The notes: generated by a model from the letters alone, not told the origin. A stretch of 64,000 nucleotides of DNA from Halicephalobus mephisto (GCA_009193035.1 SWDT01000049.1:372001-436000), one strand, 5' to 3'; shown: positions 1-12,271, numbered from the stretch's first letter. Translations and numbers: made by a program.

Positions 1-300
1 TCTTTGTTATTGTTGATATACATTGCTATCTATATCAATTACAAATCGAAAACAGTTATAAAAATATCATTTGTTATGTACGATATAAATACATCATGAT
101 TTGCATCTATTGTCAACTAAACATTTAATTACGAAAATGTTCTTTGTTATTGTTGATATACATTGCTATCTATATCAATTATAGATTGAAAACAGTTATA
201 AAAATATCATTTGTTATGCACGATATAAGTACATTATGATTTGCATCTATTATATCAATTAAACATTTAATTACGAAAATGTTCTGTTATTGTTGATATA
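1..300. repeat. Tandem repeat, ~140-bp unit
   Basis: Two full units begin at 1 and 141 with the same opening (TCTTTGTTATTGTTGATATA), and a third partial unit begins near 283. Units differ at a few positions only. There is no convincing coding potential; the 61-codon open frame over 304-489 is in the degenerate continuation of the array. Confidence 0.85.
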
Positions 301-659
301 GACATGTATCACGATTTGCATCACCTATTAGCCAATATTTTACTTATAAAACTACTCCCTAATGTATTTGATACAGATACACATCACGGTCTGCATCAAA
401 TACTAAGAAAAAACTTCATGACAAACATGTTCCTTATTGTCATTGACATAAACGTCAGAATCTGCAGTGGTTATCGAATGCAAAATTAATTATGAAAGTG
501 TTCTTTGTAATTGACAGATGTGGCAGAATTTACATCAATTATCAACCAAAAAAGTCATTTTCAAGCTTTTGTTCCTTGTCTTTAAGATAAATACCACAAT
601 CTATGTTAATTATGAATTAGAAAATTTATTTAGTAAAATGCTTCCTAATATGTTTAATA

Positions 660-1130
660 TAGATATAACATAATTTATATATCTACATCGAGCATATTAG
701 AGAACACTTTTCTAAATGAGATTTTAGCTAATGAGTAACATAACATGATTTATATTATTTATCAGCTAAAATATCATTTAGAAAAGTGTTCTCTAATATG
801 CTCGATGTAGATGTATAACATGATTTATATTATTTACCAGCTAAAATCTTACTTGAAAAAGTGTTCTCTAATATGCTCGATGTAGATGTATAACATGATT
901 TATATTGTTTACCAGCTAAAATGTTACTTGGAAAAGTGTTCTCTAATATGCTCAATGTAGATGTATAACATGATTTATATTGTTTACCAGCTAAAATGTT
1001 ACTTGGAAAAGTGTTCTCTAATATGCTCAATGTAGATGTATAGCATGATTTATATTGTTTATCACCTAAAATCTCATTTAGAAAAGTGTTCTCTAATATG
1101 CTCGATGTAGACATATATCCCAAGCTATAT
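660..1130. repeat. 75-bp minisatellite plus inverted copy
   Basis: The string GTGTTCTCTAATATGCTC recurs at 786, 861, 936, 1011 and 1086, an exact 75-bp period. An inverted copy lies at about 680-740, so the left part can fold back on the array. Because 75 is a multiple of three, the minus strand reads as an open 25-residue repeat; this is an arithmetic by-product, with no splice or start signals around it. Confidence 0.9.
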
Positions 1131-2598
1131 CAGTTGTCTCTTAGAAAGTTTATTTAAGAACTTGTCTCTTATTATGTCTTATAAGTATCGAAATTTATAT
1201 CAATCACTTAACCAAAGTTAATTAAAAACGTGTTTCTTATTATTTTTGACAAAAACATCAGAATCTGCAGCGGTTACCGACTAAAAATTAATTATGAAAC
1301 TCTTCAACCCCGAATGATTGACATTTTTTCTAGTATCGCCCCGAAAAATCGTAAAAGATGAAGAGATCAGAAAAGGAAAACCAATTGCCCCAAGTGAAAC
1401 GATCAAAAGACAGGTTGACTCCAGTCTGATAAAACAGAATCCAATTTTTTATTTTTTTTCACGTGAAGTTTCCTGGCCATTAGAATTATTTTTTTAAATT
1501 TCGGATTTGAATCTCTAATCGGAAAAAACCACTCATATCTGTTTAGAGATTTAAAAGCGTCATAATCGACGGTGTTTTGAATTATTCAATCCTCATGGTG
1601 ATAGAGTAACAACACGGAATAATCAATACTCGAATGGAAGTAGAATTTAAAGGTGGGTTAGGTACAGTACTACTAATAAATTCCACAATCAAAAAATCAA
1701 GTATCGTTCGTGTCGAGATTATTACTTGAAATATGTTTTAAAAAGTTAAAAATTGTCGGTTTTTTATTTTCAAATGTGAGATTAGTCCTTAATCCTTCGG
1801 AGGATTATTGAAAAAGTTTGAAGTTTAAAAATTCATTAAATATTTTTCTTGTTAGGACCATTTTTAAATGTTTTCAAAAATTTTTAAAGTTACCGGTCCT
1901 ACCACGAATGATTTACAGTTTAATTTTTTGATTTCAAATTTAGTTAATGACTCTATAAAAAATTCTTGACTAAGTTCTCAATCAAAAAATAAACTTTGTT
2001 CGTGTAGGGACCATCACATGGAATGTACTTTTTATAAATTGAAGATTTTTAAAAATAAAATTTTCGATCTAAATTTTTTTAATTTATAAAATTTATAAAA
2101 AATTTTCGACTAAGTTCTTAATCAAAAAAAAAATAAATTTTATTCGTTTAAAGATCGTCACTTGGAATTTTTTATAAAATAAAATTTTTTTAAATTAAAA
2201 ATAATTTTTTACAAAATAAAATTTTTTTAAATTAAAAATTACTTTTTTATAAAATAAAATTTTTTTAAATTGAAAATTATTTTTTTTAATTTATAAAATT
2301 TATAAAAAAATTTTCAAGTTCTTATTTAAAAAATTAAAATTAAAAATTATCAATTTTATCACGATTGATGTTTAATTTTAAATTTATTAATTTTATAAAA
2401 CTTATTAAATTTATGATAAAAAACAAATCAAACATCATTTGTGTCGAAACCGGAAAAACTTTTTCAAAAAATTAAAGATTAAATTTTTTCCAAATCAAAT
2501 ACCGTCCAATTACGATACTTGATTTATTTCTCGATTGTGAAATTCGTTATTGATCTTTTGACTATTATCGAGAAAAAAAAATGTGATTTTTATTTTAG
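1131..2598. other. AT-rich region upstream of the ATPase-like gene
   Basis: This is AT-rich and mildly repetitive (A/T runs with TTTTTTAAATT units at 2160-2300) up to the splice acceptor at 2597-2598. A short frame of 23 sense codons starts with ATG at 1358, behind TTTTTTCTAG, and could be a first exon. Its only usable donor (AG|GTTGAC after 1414) leaves two bases, which does not match the phase of the acceptor at 2599, so I do not join them. Confidence 0.5.
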
Positions 2599-5500
2599 GA
2601 AACTCGTTGCCGAATTTGTTTTCTCGAATTTTTAGACGAAAAGTAAGACCTGCAGATGAAGAATCGCCAGAAGTCAGAAGAGAAGTTGTCGGAAACTCCT
2701 ACGTAGAACACCACTTGACAATATCTGAGATAATCGATGTTTATCCAGATAGTTTCATCGATGCAGAATATCCAGAACGAAGTGATGGATTAAGTTCTAT
2801 AGAAGCCAGAAAACGACTTAAAGATGGAGGAACAAATGTCATCAAAGCCCCTAAGGGTCTGTCCAATATGAGACTCTTCGCGAAGCAGTTTTTATACAAA
2901 TTCTGGATTCTGCTTCTGGGAGCGGCTTTTCTGTCTTTATTGACCTATTTCATCCACATCTACCACGGAAATTACGAAACTTTGAACCTATATTGCGCCG
3001 TAATTTTAATCGGTATCGTAGTTTGTATGAGTTTTCTGTCATTTTGGCAAGAGAAAAAAACAATGAGAGTCGTTTCTAACTTCCAGAATCTCCTTCCACA
3101 GAATTCTTTTGTCTTCAGAGACTGTAAAGAAAGACAAATACTTTGTGAAGAACTCGTCGTTGGAGACCTTGTGAGCATCCGATGCGGTCAGAGGATTCCT
3201 GCCGACATCAGAATTCTGCATTCTAACGGACTCAAAATTGAATCATCTGCGATCACCGGAGAAACCAAACCTCATGACTACACTTCTGAACCCGCAGCTC
3301 CTCATGTAAGTGTCTTCGATGCCAGGAACGTCGCTTTCAAAGGATCCTACTGTGTCGAAGGCGACGGAATAGGAGTCGTCATAAGAACAGGACAATATAC
3401 CGTATTAGGCAACATTACTGAACTTCATTCACGAATTAGACCAACAGAGAGTCTTCTACATCAAGAAACAGCGAAATTTGTCCAATTTATCTCCATCATA
3501 GCTGTTTCCATGGCCGTTGTTTTCTTCATTATCGGTTGTATTGTAGCAAATTTCGAAAACATACTGTACCATTTCATCACTGGTTTTCTCATCATCATCG
3601 TAGCTAATGTTCCTCAAGGCCTTCCGGCAATGGTCATGTCCCAATTGGCGATTATAGCAAGAAGAATGGGAAAGAAAAACGTTTACATAAAAAAACTCGA
3701 TGTTATTGATGAACTCGGCGCTGCTACAGTAATCTGCACTGATAAAACAGGAACTTTAACTCAGAATTTGATGCAGTTAACAGACATGTGGTACAATAAA
3801 CGACATTATTCAAGTAAGTTACTGTAGAAATTCTAAAGTTACAGTAATTTTTTAATTTAGTTCACGGTGAAATGAAACATGCTCATCTCAAGTCCATCAG
3901 ACAAATGGTCAAAAGAGAACTCGAACGTCCGATTCCAGAGTTACTGTCTGTCATGTCCGTCTGCAACAAGGCCCAATTCGAAATGGCCCGAAGGTCCTTC
4001 AGAAGAGTCTCGACCAAACTCGCAATGGAAAGATCAACTAGAGAAAGAATGAACTCTGCCAAGTTGACGAAGAAGTTCACCGTAGTGTAAGCTAGTAATC
4101 ATGTTCATAAAAGTAAAAAATTTTGTAAAATTATCTCTATACAAATTTTTCGATTTTTTTAGAATTTTAATTTTTTGATGATTTTAAATTTTCATAGAAT
4201 TTAGAATTTTCTGAAATTCCAGAATTCACTAAATTCGATAATATTCTATGAACTTTTAGAAAATTTGAGTTTTTTAAAATGTTTTAAATTTAAAAAATAT
4301 TTCAGTGACCAAAGTGGAAATGAATCCATTCGAGACCCTACTTGGGAACTATCCAAAATCAGAGAAGAAACAGATGAAGGAAACGAGGAAAATCAAGATG
4401 ACGAACCCGACATCCCTCAATCCACAATCAAAAGAAGAAACGACTTGATCGGAGCCCCTTCTGACGTAGCTCTGCTCAGATACGTGGAGATGAATACGAG
4501 TGTAGAAGGCATCCGACAGAGATTCCAAGTAAGTTTTTTATGACTTACTGTAGGATCGAAATATAGAGCAGTAATCGGACAAACAAGAAAACAACGTCTT
4601 TAGAGTAAACACAAAACAAAATTACTCAACATTAAGTCGTGCTTATGAAGTTTCATTTTTATACTTTCTCAAAATAATTCTAGAAAGTTCTGATTTAGAT
4701 AATACTAAAAGATCCTGATCTGTGTCGAGGTCTATAAAAAAGTCAACATCAAAATCAAGGTCAAATCGAATGTTTTACAGTAATTAGGAGCCTAATGTTG
4801 AAAGCGTATTTTTGACTTTAAAATCTTCATAAATAAATATATAAACATGCTAATTAATCTGACCTAATGTTGCAAGTAGACTGCGGATTCTGATTTCGAC
4901 TTTGATTTTGATGTTGACCTTTTTATAGACCTCGACATTGAACTTTTCTAAATTGTTTCAATTCAATTTGACATAGATAATTTTAAAAATCATATATCAA
5001 CTTGATCTAGATCATTCTAAAAACTCCTATCTTATGAAGTATGGATTTTGCTAGAAAATCCTAGTCTAGATCTTTCTAGAAAGTCCCACAAGATTAAAAT
5101 CAGAAACTTATTTCTACCGAAAAATTCTCAAAATTATTTTTTTTTGTAAATTTCTTAAATTTTCCAATAATTTACTGTTTTTAGACTCTCTTTGAAATCC
5201 CCTTCAATTCCGTCCGTCGATGGCAGAAGGTCATCGTTAAATGTCTAGCTACTCCACAAAGTCCAGATGCCAAGGAACTTCCGAAATTGGAACCAGACGA
5301 ATGCATGTATCTCGTGATGATGAAAGGAGCTCCAGAAGTCATCCTTTCCCAGTGCCAACGATATGCCTATCACAACGATCTCCACGAAATAACAGACGAA
5401 TTCAAGGAATCTTGTCAAGCAGCTTGGGAACACTTCGGATGTGAAGGCAGAAGAGTAATTGCTTTCGCTCATAGGCATTTTATCGCAAAAAAAGATACTA

Positions 5501-8151
5501 AATTCAATGCTGATTCTAAAAATTATCCTACAGATGATTTAGTTTTCTTAGGAATGGGAGCAATGATAGATCCCCCTAGAGTAGAAACTGCCAGTGCCAT
5601 TCAACAATGTAAAGATGCAGGAATCAAGGTCTTCATGGTTACCGGAGATCACCCAACTGCAGCAATGTCCATCGCAAGTCAGATAGGGTTGGTGAACAGT
5701 GTCCACGAAAAGGTACGTAGAATTTAAAAAAAGAAAAAAATGAAATTCAAAAATAAGGCTATACAGTAATCCAAACTTTCGTTTCCAAATTTCATGAATT
5801 ATAAAAGTAATTTTAAAAAATTAAAAATGATTTTCGTGTTAAGAAACCAAATTCAAGTTTTCGTTTCGAAACTCGACAAATTATAAAAATAATTACTTTA
5901 AAAAAATTTTAAAATAATTTCTTTAAAAAAATTTAAAAATTATTTCTTTAAAAAATTTAAAAATAATTACTTTTAAAAAATTTAAAAATAATTACTTTTA
6001 AAAAATTTTAAAATAATTACTTTAAAAAATTTAAAAATAATTACTTTAAAAAATTTAAAAATTATTTCTCTAAATTTCCTTGTTGAAATCTCTTCATATT
6101 CAAAAATCACAAAATATAAAAATCTTAATTTCCTTAAAATTGAAATTTCTAGGTAATCGGGAGATCTGCTAGTCAAGTCAAAGTTTCTCTGAACGCACGA
6201 GTCAAACAAGACTGGACAATTGTCCTCGGAGAAACCCTATCTGAAATGAAAGAAAGTGAATGGGACCGTCTTCTGGAGCACAAGTACATCATATTCGCAA
6301 GGACTACTCCAGAACAAAAGCTCCATATCGTCGAAGAATGCCAAAAAAGAGGAGAAACCGTGGCTGTCACGGGTGGAGGAGTCAACGACACTCCTGCCCT
6401 TGCTAAAGCCAATGTGGGGATCGCCATGGGTGTTAATGGAAGTGATATCGCTCAAAAAACAGCTGATATTATTTTAACTGATGACAATTTTGCTTCTATC
6501 GTGAAAGGAATAGAAGAAGGAAGACTCTTATTCGACAATTTGAGGTTGTCCTTAGCCTACACTCTTGCCCATCTTTGGCCCGAAGTCTGTCCAATCATCC
6601 TCAACTTCGCTCTAGGGATGCCTCTAGGATTGGAACCTTTGCAAATTCTTTCCGTCGATCTTGCAAGCGAACTTCCACCAGCTATATCCCTTGCTTACGA
6701 AAGTCCCGAAAGATCTATCATGAAAATCCCCCCTAGAAACAGATTAACTAAACTTGTAACAAATCGACTCCTTATGTATTCCTATATTTTTGCCGGTTGT
6801 TTCATCACTATGGGTTGTTTTGGAGCTTATTTGAGCGTTTATTGGTATCATAACATCCCCTTGGGCGATCTTCTATTTTCAGCCGAACATCACTGGAAAG
6901 TGGATGCTGCCAACTTTACTGCTACAAACGGAGTAATTTTGGACGCAAAACAACAAATGCACATCAGAGGTCAAGCCGCAGCAGCATGGCAAGTGACTTT
7001 AGTCATGTCCCAAGTAAGTTTTACTTTCAAATCCATACCAGTGTCATCTAGCCTCTGACCACGATCGTCAAGGATCAAATAACTCATAATAGTAAAACAC
7101 GTTACAATTCTAATCGTTTTGAGGATCTTTCAAATACTGTAATACCCTATCATAACTTATACAATAGAACTTGGATATAAAATACCCTCATTATAACATA
7201 TCTCTTGTTATAGCACACGGTCTGAGCGAGTTTGATTAGTCTGTCTTCAAATTTACCCCCGCTATAATATAGTAGAACTTGGATATAAAATACCCTCACT
7301 ATAACATATCTCACGTTATAGTATACGGTCTGAGTGAGTGAGTTTGGTTAGTCTGTCTTCAAATTTACCCCCGCTATGATATATCCTTTCTTATAACATA
7401 CACTTTGATTGATCCCAAGGAGGTACCTTGTATCCAAGTTCAACTATATCTTTAAACTAAATACTGAAACAGAGTGATATTGGATATATAGTAGATCCTT
7501 ATGGTTTTTAGTATTGTTTTTTGGCTGTACGACAGTTACTTTCTAGTGATATTCCCTCCCTTTATTTCGTCAGATTTATATCATTATTTTTCTTTTTTAT
7601 CAGTTTTTTTAATTGATTAATATCTTAGGAGGATAATCCAACTACCAAAAAAACTGATAAAAAAGAAAAACAATGATATAAATCTCACGAAATAAAAGGA
7701 ACAAGTACCGTATGGACATTTCTTGTTTCTTGAGAGTGAATTTCTTCACTCATTCATCCCCTACTGATTTTTTAAATTAAGTTACAAATTTTCACTAATA
7801 ACCTGTTTACAAAATTCTTCATTTTTTGTCACACGAACTTAAAATTATATTAAATTTCTTAAATTTTAGGTATTTCATTTGTTCATGTGCACCACAAGAA
7901 GAGTAAGCTTCTTCCAACATGGAATCACGAATCTTGTCTCGGTTTTTGCTGTGATTATCGTTATCCTGTTACTTAATCTTTTTGTTTATACTCCAACAAT
8001 GCAGTATTTCATGGACATCAGTGCTCCGCCGTCCCATATCTGGCTGTTTTCCGTTGTTGTTGGACTTTATCTTCTGATTTTCAACGAAACAAGAAAATAT
8101 TTCATCAGAAAATGCCCGAAACATAGGGTTGTTCGGATGTTCAAGTTTTAA
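2599..8151 (+). CDS. Na,K-ATPase alpha-like (CATP-type) P-type ATPase, 5' exon missing
   Basis: Exons: 2599-3813, 3861-4086, 4306-4528, 5185-5712, 6153-7013, 7870-8151; all joins keep frame and give about 1110 residues without the N-terminus. The first visible exon starts two bases into a codon, so at least one upstream exon is unplaced. P-type IIC hallmarks are present: A-domain TGET (3255-3266; usual TGES), phosphorylation motif DKTGTLT (3741-3761), KGAPE in the N-domain, VTGDHP, and the C-terminal membrane segments (exons 6-7). Key positions differ from working pumps: TM4 reads PQGL instead of PEGL (Gln codon 3615-3617) and the hinge reads TGGGVND instead of TGDGVND (Gly codon 6375-6377). 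In TM6 the first acidic residue is Asp (6657-6659) and the second is Glu (6669-6671). An acidic, charged insert spans exons 3-4. By family it should sit in the plasma membrane with a beta subunit; transport activity is doubtful. Closest by description to the C. elegans catp-1 to catp-4 group; which member is unclear. Confidence 0.9.
4723..4936. mobile_element. MITE-like inverted repeat, copy 1 of the 47-bp-repeat family
   Basis: It lies in an intron of the ATPase-like gene. Termini GTCGAGGTCTATAAAAAAG and CTTTTTATAGACCTCGAC form long inverted repeats that continue inward through AACATCAAAATCAA. The interior holds a single GCAAGTAGACTGCGGATT-type unit, the element that is amplified to 47-bp arrays in copies 2-4 (21.6, 55.9 and 61.8 kb). 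Confidence 0.75.
7158..7448. mobile_element. MITE-like element with internal 108-bp duplication
   Basis: It lies in the last intron of the ATPase-like gene. TAGAACTTGGATATAAAATA occurs at 7165 and 7273, heading two near-identical 108-bp halves. The right end (7432-7447) is an imperfect inverted copy of the left terminus. No open frame. Confidence 0.65.
7528..7715. mobile_element. TACGACAG-type MITE, copy 1
   Basis: TACGACAG lies at the left (7528) and CCGTATGG at the right. The centre is a strong palindrome: TTTATATCATT plus a T-rich arm on the left mirrors AATGATATAAA on the right. Related copies lie at 23420-23610 and 42648-42826. Confidence 0.6.
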
Positions 8152-8599
8152 AAATAATTGTATAAAAATCAAAAATATTTGGATTTTTAACTTGAATTTT
8201 GGAATTCTCAAAAAAGAATTAATTTCAGTAGTAAATTGTTGGATTTAATTTTTTATTATTTTTAAAAAATTTCCTACACGAAAATCAAAAAATAATATTT
8301 TTAAAAATAAATTTTTTCGAAAAATTCTAAATTTTTAAAATTATTCCAAAATAAAAAATAAATTTACGATTTTTTATTTTTAGTTTCTCTACTTGAAAAT
8401 TCAAAAATTTTTAAAAATCATACAATTGTAAAAAATTAAAAATCAAATTTTCCAAAATGATCTCGACACGAATTTTGAGTTTTGTAAATTTTTAAAATTA
8501 TTATAAAATAAAAATAAATTGACTTGAATAAAAAATTACCAGATTTGTATTTTTTGTAGAGATTCAAAAATTATATTATTTTTTAAAATTACTGTAATT
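8152..8599. other. AT-rich spacer between convergent genes
   Basis: It holds the 3' end of the ATPase-like gene (+) and the region where downstream exons of the IFT140-like gene (-) would be expected. I see only AT-rich sequence with no exon-like stretch. Confidence 0.5.
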
Positions 8600-8617
8600 T
8601 TAAAAAGTTAAACTTAC

Positions 8618-10035
8618 TTTTCTCTTGGATTGCGCCAGAGCCGTCAGAAGATACGAATCGGAATCGTTGAGGGCTTCTTGTTTGGCAAGTTTCCGGGTTG
8701 AAAATTGAGCACTTGAAGGTTTTCTAAAAATTCTAATTTAAAAATATTTTTAAAAATACTTACACTTTGACGGATTTCGAAACAATAGAAATCGGAACTT
8801 CGTCCCGGAGATTTATTTTTTGGAGAAACTTTGATTTAGCAAAATTCAAAGGATCTACTTTGAAATGGGCCAATTTGCCGGTCTAAAATTATTTTAAAAT
8901 TATTAATTTTCATATATGAACTCACATCGTCGGCCACTAAAACGTTGTTGTTGTCGAAATTCCAAGACATTGTGGAAATTTCTCCAAGGTCTCCACCGAC
9001 TAAATCTTCTTCGATTCCTTTCACCGGATCGATCAGAGTGAGTTTTCCAGAATCCCAGCCCACCAGGAGGGCGGGCTCCCGGGAGTGCCAGCATATCTGA
9101 GTTCCTCGGGTTGCTTGACGTTTCTTCGATTTGAAAAAAGATTTTCCGCCCTAAAATACTGTAAAATTAAAAATCACAAAACCATAAATAAGATATTCTA
9201 CAAAATTAGACAATTCTGGAAATTCCTAAAATTCAAAACAATCCTAAAAAATTAATTTCGATAATAAATTACGAAATTCACTTTTTTACATAAGGATTTA
9301 AAAAAATACAAAAACAATATTATTATAGAAATTAAAAATAAACTTTTTGAATAAAATTATATATGAATTTTGTGGGAATTCGAAATTTAGGCAAAAACAA
9401 ATAAATTTCGTCTAACGTTTGCCCGATTTACCACTTTTTCCACTATTATAAAGATCTCTCACTTTGCGCGGCAATTTAAAAATTACAAAAATACTAAAAA
9501 TAAACTTTTTGAATAAAATTATATGTAAATTTTGTGGGAATTCGAAATTTAGGCAAAAACGAGTAAATTTCGTCTAACGTTTGCCAGATTTACCACTTTT
9601 TCCACTATTATAAAGATCTCTCACTTTGCGCGGCAATTTAAAAATTACAAAAATATTAAAAATAAACTTTTAAAATAAAATTATATATAAATTTTGCGGG
9701 AATTCAAAATTTAGGCAAAAACGAGTAAATTTCGTCTAACGTTTGCCAGATTTACCACTTTTTCCACTGTTATAAAAACCTCTCACTTTGCGCGGCAATT
9801 TAAAAATCATAAAAAATTATTACTTTTTAAATTATAATATTTATGATGAAAAATAAACGAAATAATAAAGTAAACTAGTACATAATCGTCTTACCTGCTT
9901 AGTGAAAAATCCCACATCTCCTCCATCGTTGGATTTATATGACGAAACAGCCAGGAAATCTCTGAACGCATGCCACGACAACGCGAGGTTTTCGACATCT
10001 CCGTCGTCTTTATCACCTTTCTGACCGATTAGCAT
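8618..10035 (-). CDS. che-11: IFT140/CHE-11-like intraflagellar transport protein, N-terminal exons only
   Basis: Exons on the minus strand: 10035-9895, 9150-8926, 8882-8764, 8723-8618, 197 codons in frame. The start is the first Met (10035) of an open frame. The pattern LSWHAFRDFLAVSS, then ICWHSREPALLVGWDSGKL, then a WD-like repeat ending in VADDTGKLAHF matches the N-terminal beta-propeller of IFT140, the IFT-A subunit for retrograde ciliary transport (C. elegans CHE-11). The last exon ends at a good donor (AAA|GTAAGT); reading through gives five more codons and a stop at 8600-8602. IFT140 proteins run to about 1400 residues, so most of the protein is not here. Either the rest lies left of the window, with the ATPase-like gene inside a giant intron, or this is a truncated copy. 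Confidence 0.65.
9308..9805. repeat. 162-bp tandem repeat in first intron of the IFT140-like gene
   Basis: GCGCGGCAATTTAAAAAT recurs at 9466, 9628 and 9790, exactly 162 bp apart. Each unit also carries AATTTCGTCTAACGTTTGCC. It explains the large 744-bp first intron. Confidence 0.9.
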
Positions 10036-10321
10036 TTTTATTTTCCAAATAACCGAATTTCAAAGGTTTTCGTCGAAAAAAGAAGTAATTTGTTTCATTT
10101 TGGTTTGGTTTTCCCTCAGTCTCCATAGCAACTGTGAATTTCCAAATTTAACTAAAATTATTTTTTGTTTTTTATGAATAACATTAAAACCAATCGGAAA
10201 ATGACCAGGTTTGTCCAAGTGCAAAAGTTCGGACAAGTCTGTCCGCTGAGACGCAATTGGCGGGAGAGATCGGTCTTACATGACGTTCTTTTAAAAATCC
10301 ACCTTCCAATCATCTTCGAAA

Positions 10322-12271
10322 ATGGATAGAAATGTCCAAGTCAAGCTATTCATCATCGGAGCACTTGTTTCGTTGTCTTCAATATTCCAAGTAAGTTAAT
10401 TTTTATATAAAATTCTACGTTGTAATTTCAGATGGGGTACTCCAACTGCTACCCCAACACCGCCATAGATGGCTTCAAATCCTATTTGAATAAGTCCCTA
10501 ACGGATCGAGGACAGCCGATGACGGAGAATATTTACACTTGGCTTTGGTCGGGGATTCTGAATATCTGGTTCGTCGGATTCGCCATCGGGACTTGGGTGG
10601 CCGTTCCTGTGACGGACTCCCTCGGTCGAAAAAGTAAAGTTTCATATATGAATTTTCCTAAATTAAGCTCATTTCAGAAGGATTACTGGTTGGAAATTCA
10701 TTGACATTGGTTTCTATTGCATTTATGACTATTTCAATAATTTTCGAAGTTTTCGAACTGCTCATCGTCGGCAGGTTCCTTTCCGCCCTCGCCAGCGGGA
10801 TCTCGATGTCCGCTTTGATCCTTTTCCTCCAGGAGATATCCCCGACTCAGATCAGAGGATCTATGAGCTTCTTTGCGGAACTGGCTTTCGTCGTCACGAA
10901 TGCCGTCGGGGGAGTCGCCGGAATGGGATTTGTCCTCGGAAACAAACTCGGACTTCTGGTCGGCTTGGCCATTGTTCCGGCCGTTTTCTCCATTATTATT
11001 CTTCTTCCGTTACACGAAACCCCGAAGTTCTTGCTGTTGAAACACGGCAATGAAGTCGGAACGAAGGATTCATTGAGGTTTTATATGAATTACGGTTGGT
11101 TCATATCTGAAAAATTATTTTTTAAATTACATTTTTCGCAGGAGAAGACGAATCAAGTGATTACATGGAGAAAATCATCGAGGAAAAGAATGAATCTTCT
11201 GGAAACTGGAGGGCTCTGTGGAGAACGGAGTACTTGCGGAGGGGCCTGGTCCTGGGATTGGTCTCCATGCAGATAACCACCGCCATCTGGCCAGTGATCT
11301 ACTTCTCCACCGAGTTCCTCAGAAGAGCCAACGTGGATTACGATCTAGCCGAAACCTTCAGCAGTGCCATGTTGATCGTCAGTACCGTTTCCACCGTCGT
11401 TGGAATGATGATAATGGAGAAATTTTCCAGAAGAAAGCTCTTCATCGTCGTCAGTTCCATCAACACGTCTTCTTTGATCTTGTTCGTTATTTGCGCTCAA
11501 TTACAACCACATATAGACATTGTGAAGTACGGCTGTGTTCTTGCTATTTTCTTCCACGGAGTCACTTACAGGTAAGGATTTTTATATCAAACATAATTTT
11601 TATGAGATTTATTTTTATATCAAACATAATTTTTATGAGATTTATTTTTATATCAAACATAATTTTTATGATATTTATTTTTATATCAAACATAATTTTT
11701 ATGAGATTTATTTTTATATCAAACATAATTTTTATATGAAATTTAACTTTCATATGGAGTTTAATTTTTATATCAAATTTAGTTTTTGTATGAAACTTGA
11801 TTTTTATATCAAATTCAACTTTTATATGAAAGTTAACTCTTATTTGGAACTTAGTTTTTATATGAAACTTGACTTTTATGTACCATTAAATTTTACTTTT
11901 TTAGTTTCGCGACTGGTCCGATTGCTTGGTTTATTACGGCAGAACTCGTTCCTATAGATTTCCGAGCGTTGTCTCAGTCGATAGCCCTGTCTTTCAATCA
12001 GTTTTCGGCTTTGATTTTGACTTTTGTGACTTTGCCACTCTATAACCTCATAGAATCATGGGCTTTAGTACCGTTGTTCATCACGCCGATGGTTCTTTGT
12101 TTGGTTTATCTTTATTTTAATCTTCCGGAAACTAAACATAGAGACATCGGTGATGTCATTGCTGATTTGAAAATTGGAAGATCCAGAAGAGAAAACAAAT
12201 ACGAAATGAGCAAATCTGACTCGAATGAAGTGGACAAAAGGATCAATGATGAAGAAGAAAATTCTGCCTAA
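10322..12271 (+). CDS. SLC2-type facilitative sugar transporter (MFS)
   Basis: Exons: 10322-10390, 10432-10633, 10678-11094, 11142-11571, 11905-12271; 494 residues. The start ATG opens directly into TM1 (LFIIGALVSLSSIF). Family signatures in order: N-glycosylatable loop 1, TDSLGRKKG between TM2 and TM3, GRFLSALASG in TM4, EISPTQIRG, ETPKFLL at the end of TM6, a charged central loop (EDESSDYMEK), EKFSRRKLF between TM8 and TM9, and LPETKHRD after TM12, followed by a polar tail. The QQLSG motif in TM7 that class I-III hexose transporters share is replaced by MQITTAIW, so substrate preference cannot be inferred. Expected at the plasma membrane. The donor of intron 3 is G|GTTGGT. An AATAAA lies at 12317-12322. 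Confidence 0.88.
11578..11745. repeat. 33-bp tandem repeat at the start of intron 4 of the transporter
   Basis: About five copies of a 33-bp unit beginning ATATCAAACATAATTTTTAT (starts 11584, 11617 and on). As 33 is divisible by three, the reading frame stays open past the exon end, giving an 11-residue repeat (FYIKHNFYEIY); the true exon ends at the GTAAGG donor after 11571. Confidence 0.85.

Noticed and set aside
830..1123. 97-codon minus-strand open frame with 25-residue repeats
   Set aside because: The frame is produced by the 75-bp repeat period; no plausible promoter, splice signals or known domain.
1358..1429. Candidate first exon of the ATPase-like gene (ATG, 23 sense codons, behind TTTTTTCTAG)
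   Set aside because: Its donor leaves two bases, but the acceptor at 2599 needs one, so joining breaks the frame; kept only as a possibility.
11218..11957. Long alternative frames over transporter exon 4 and the following intron
   Set aside because: They are shadow frames and read-through into the 33-bp repeat; the true exon carries the MFS signature and a GTAAGG donor.
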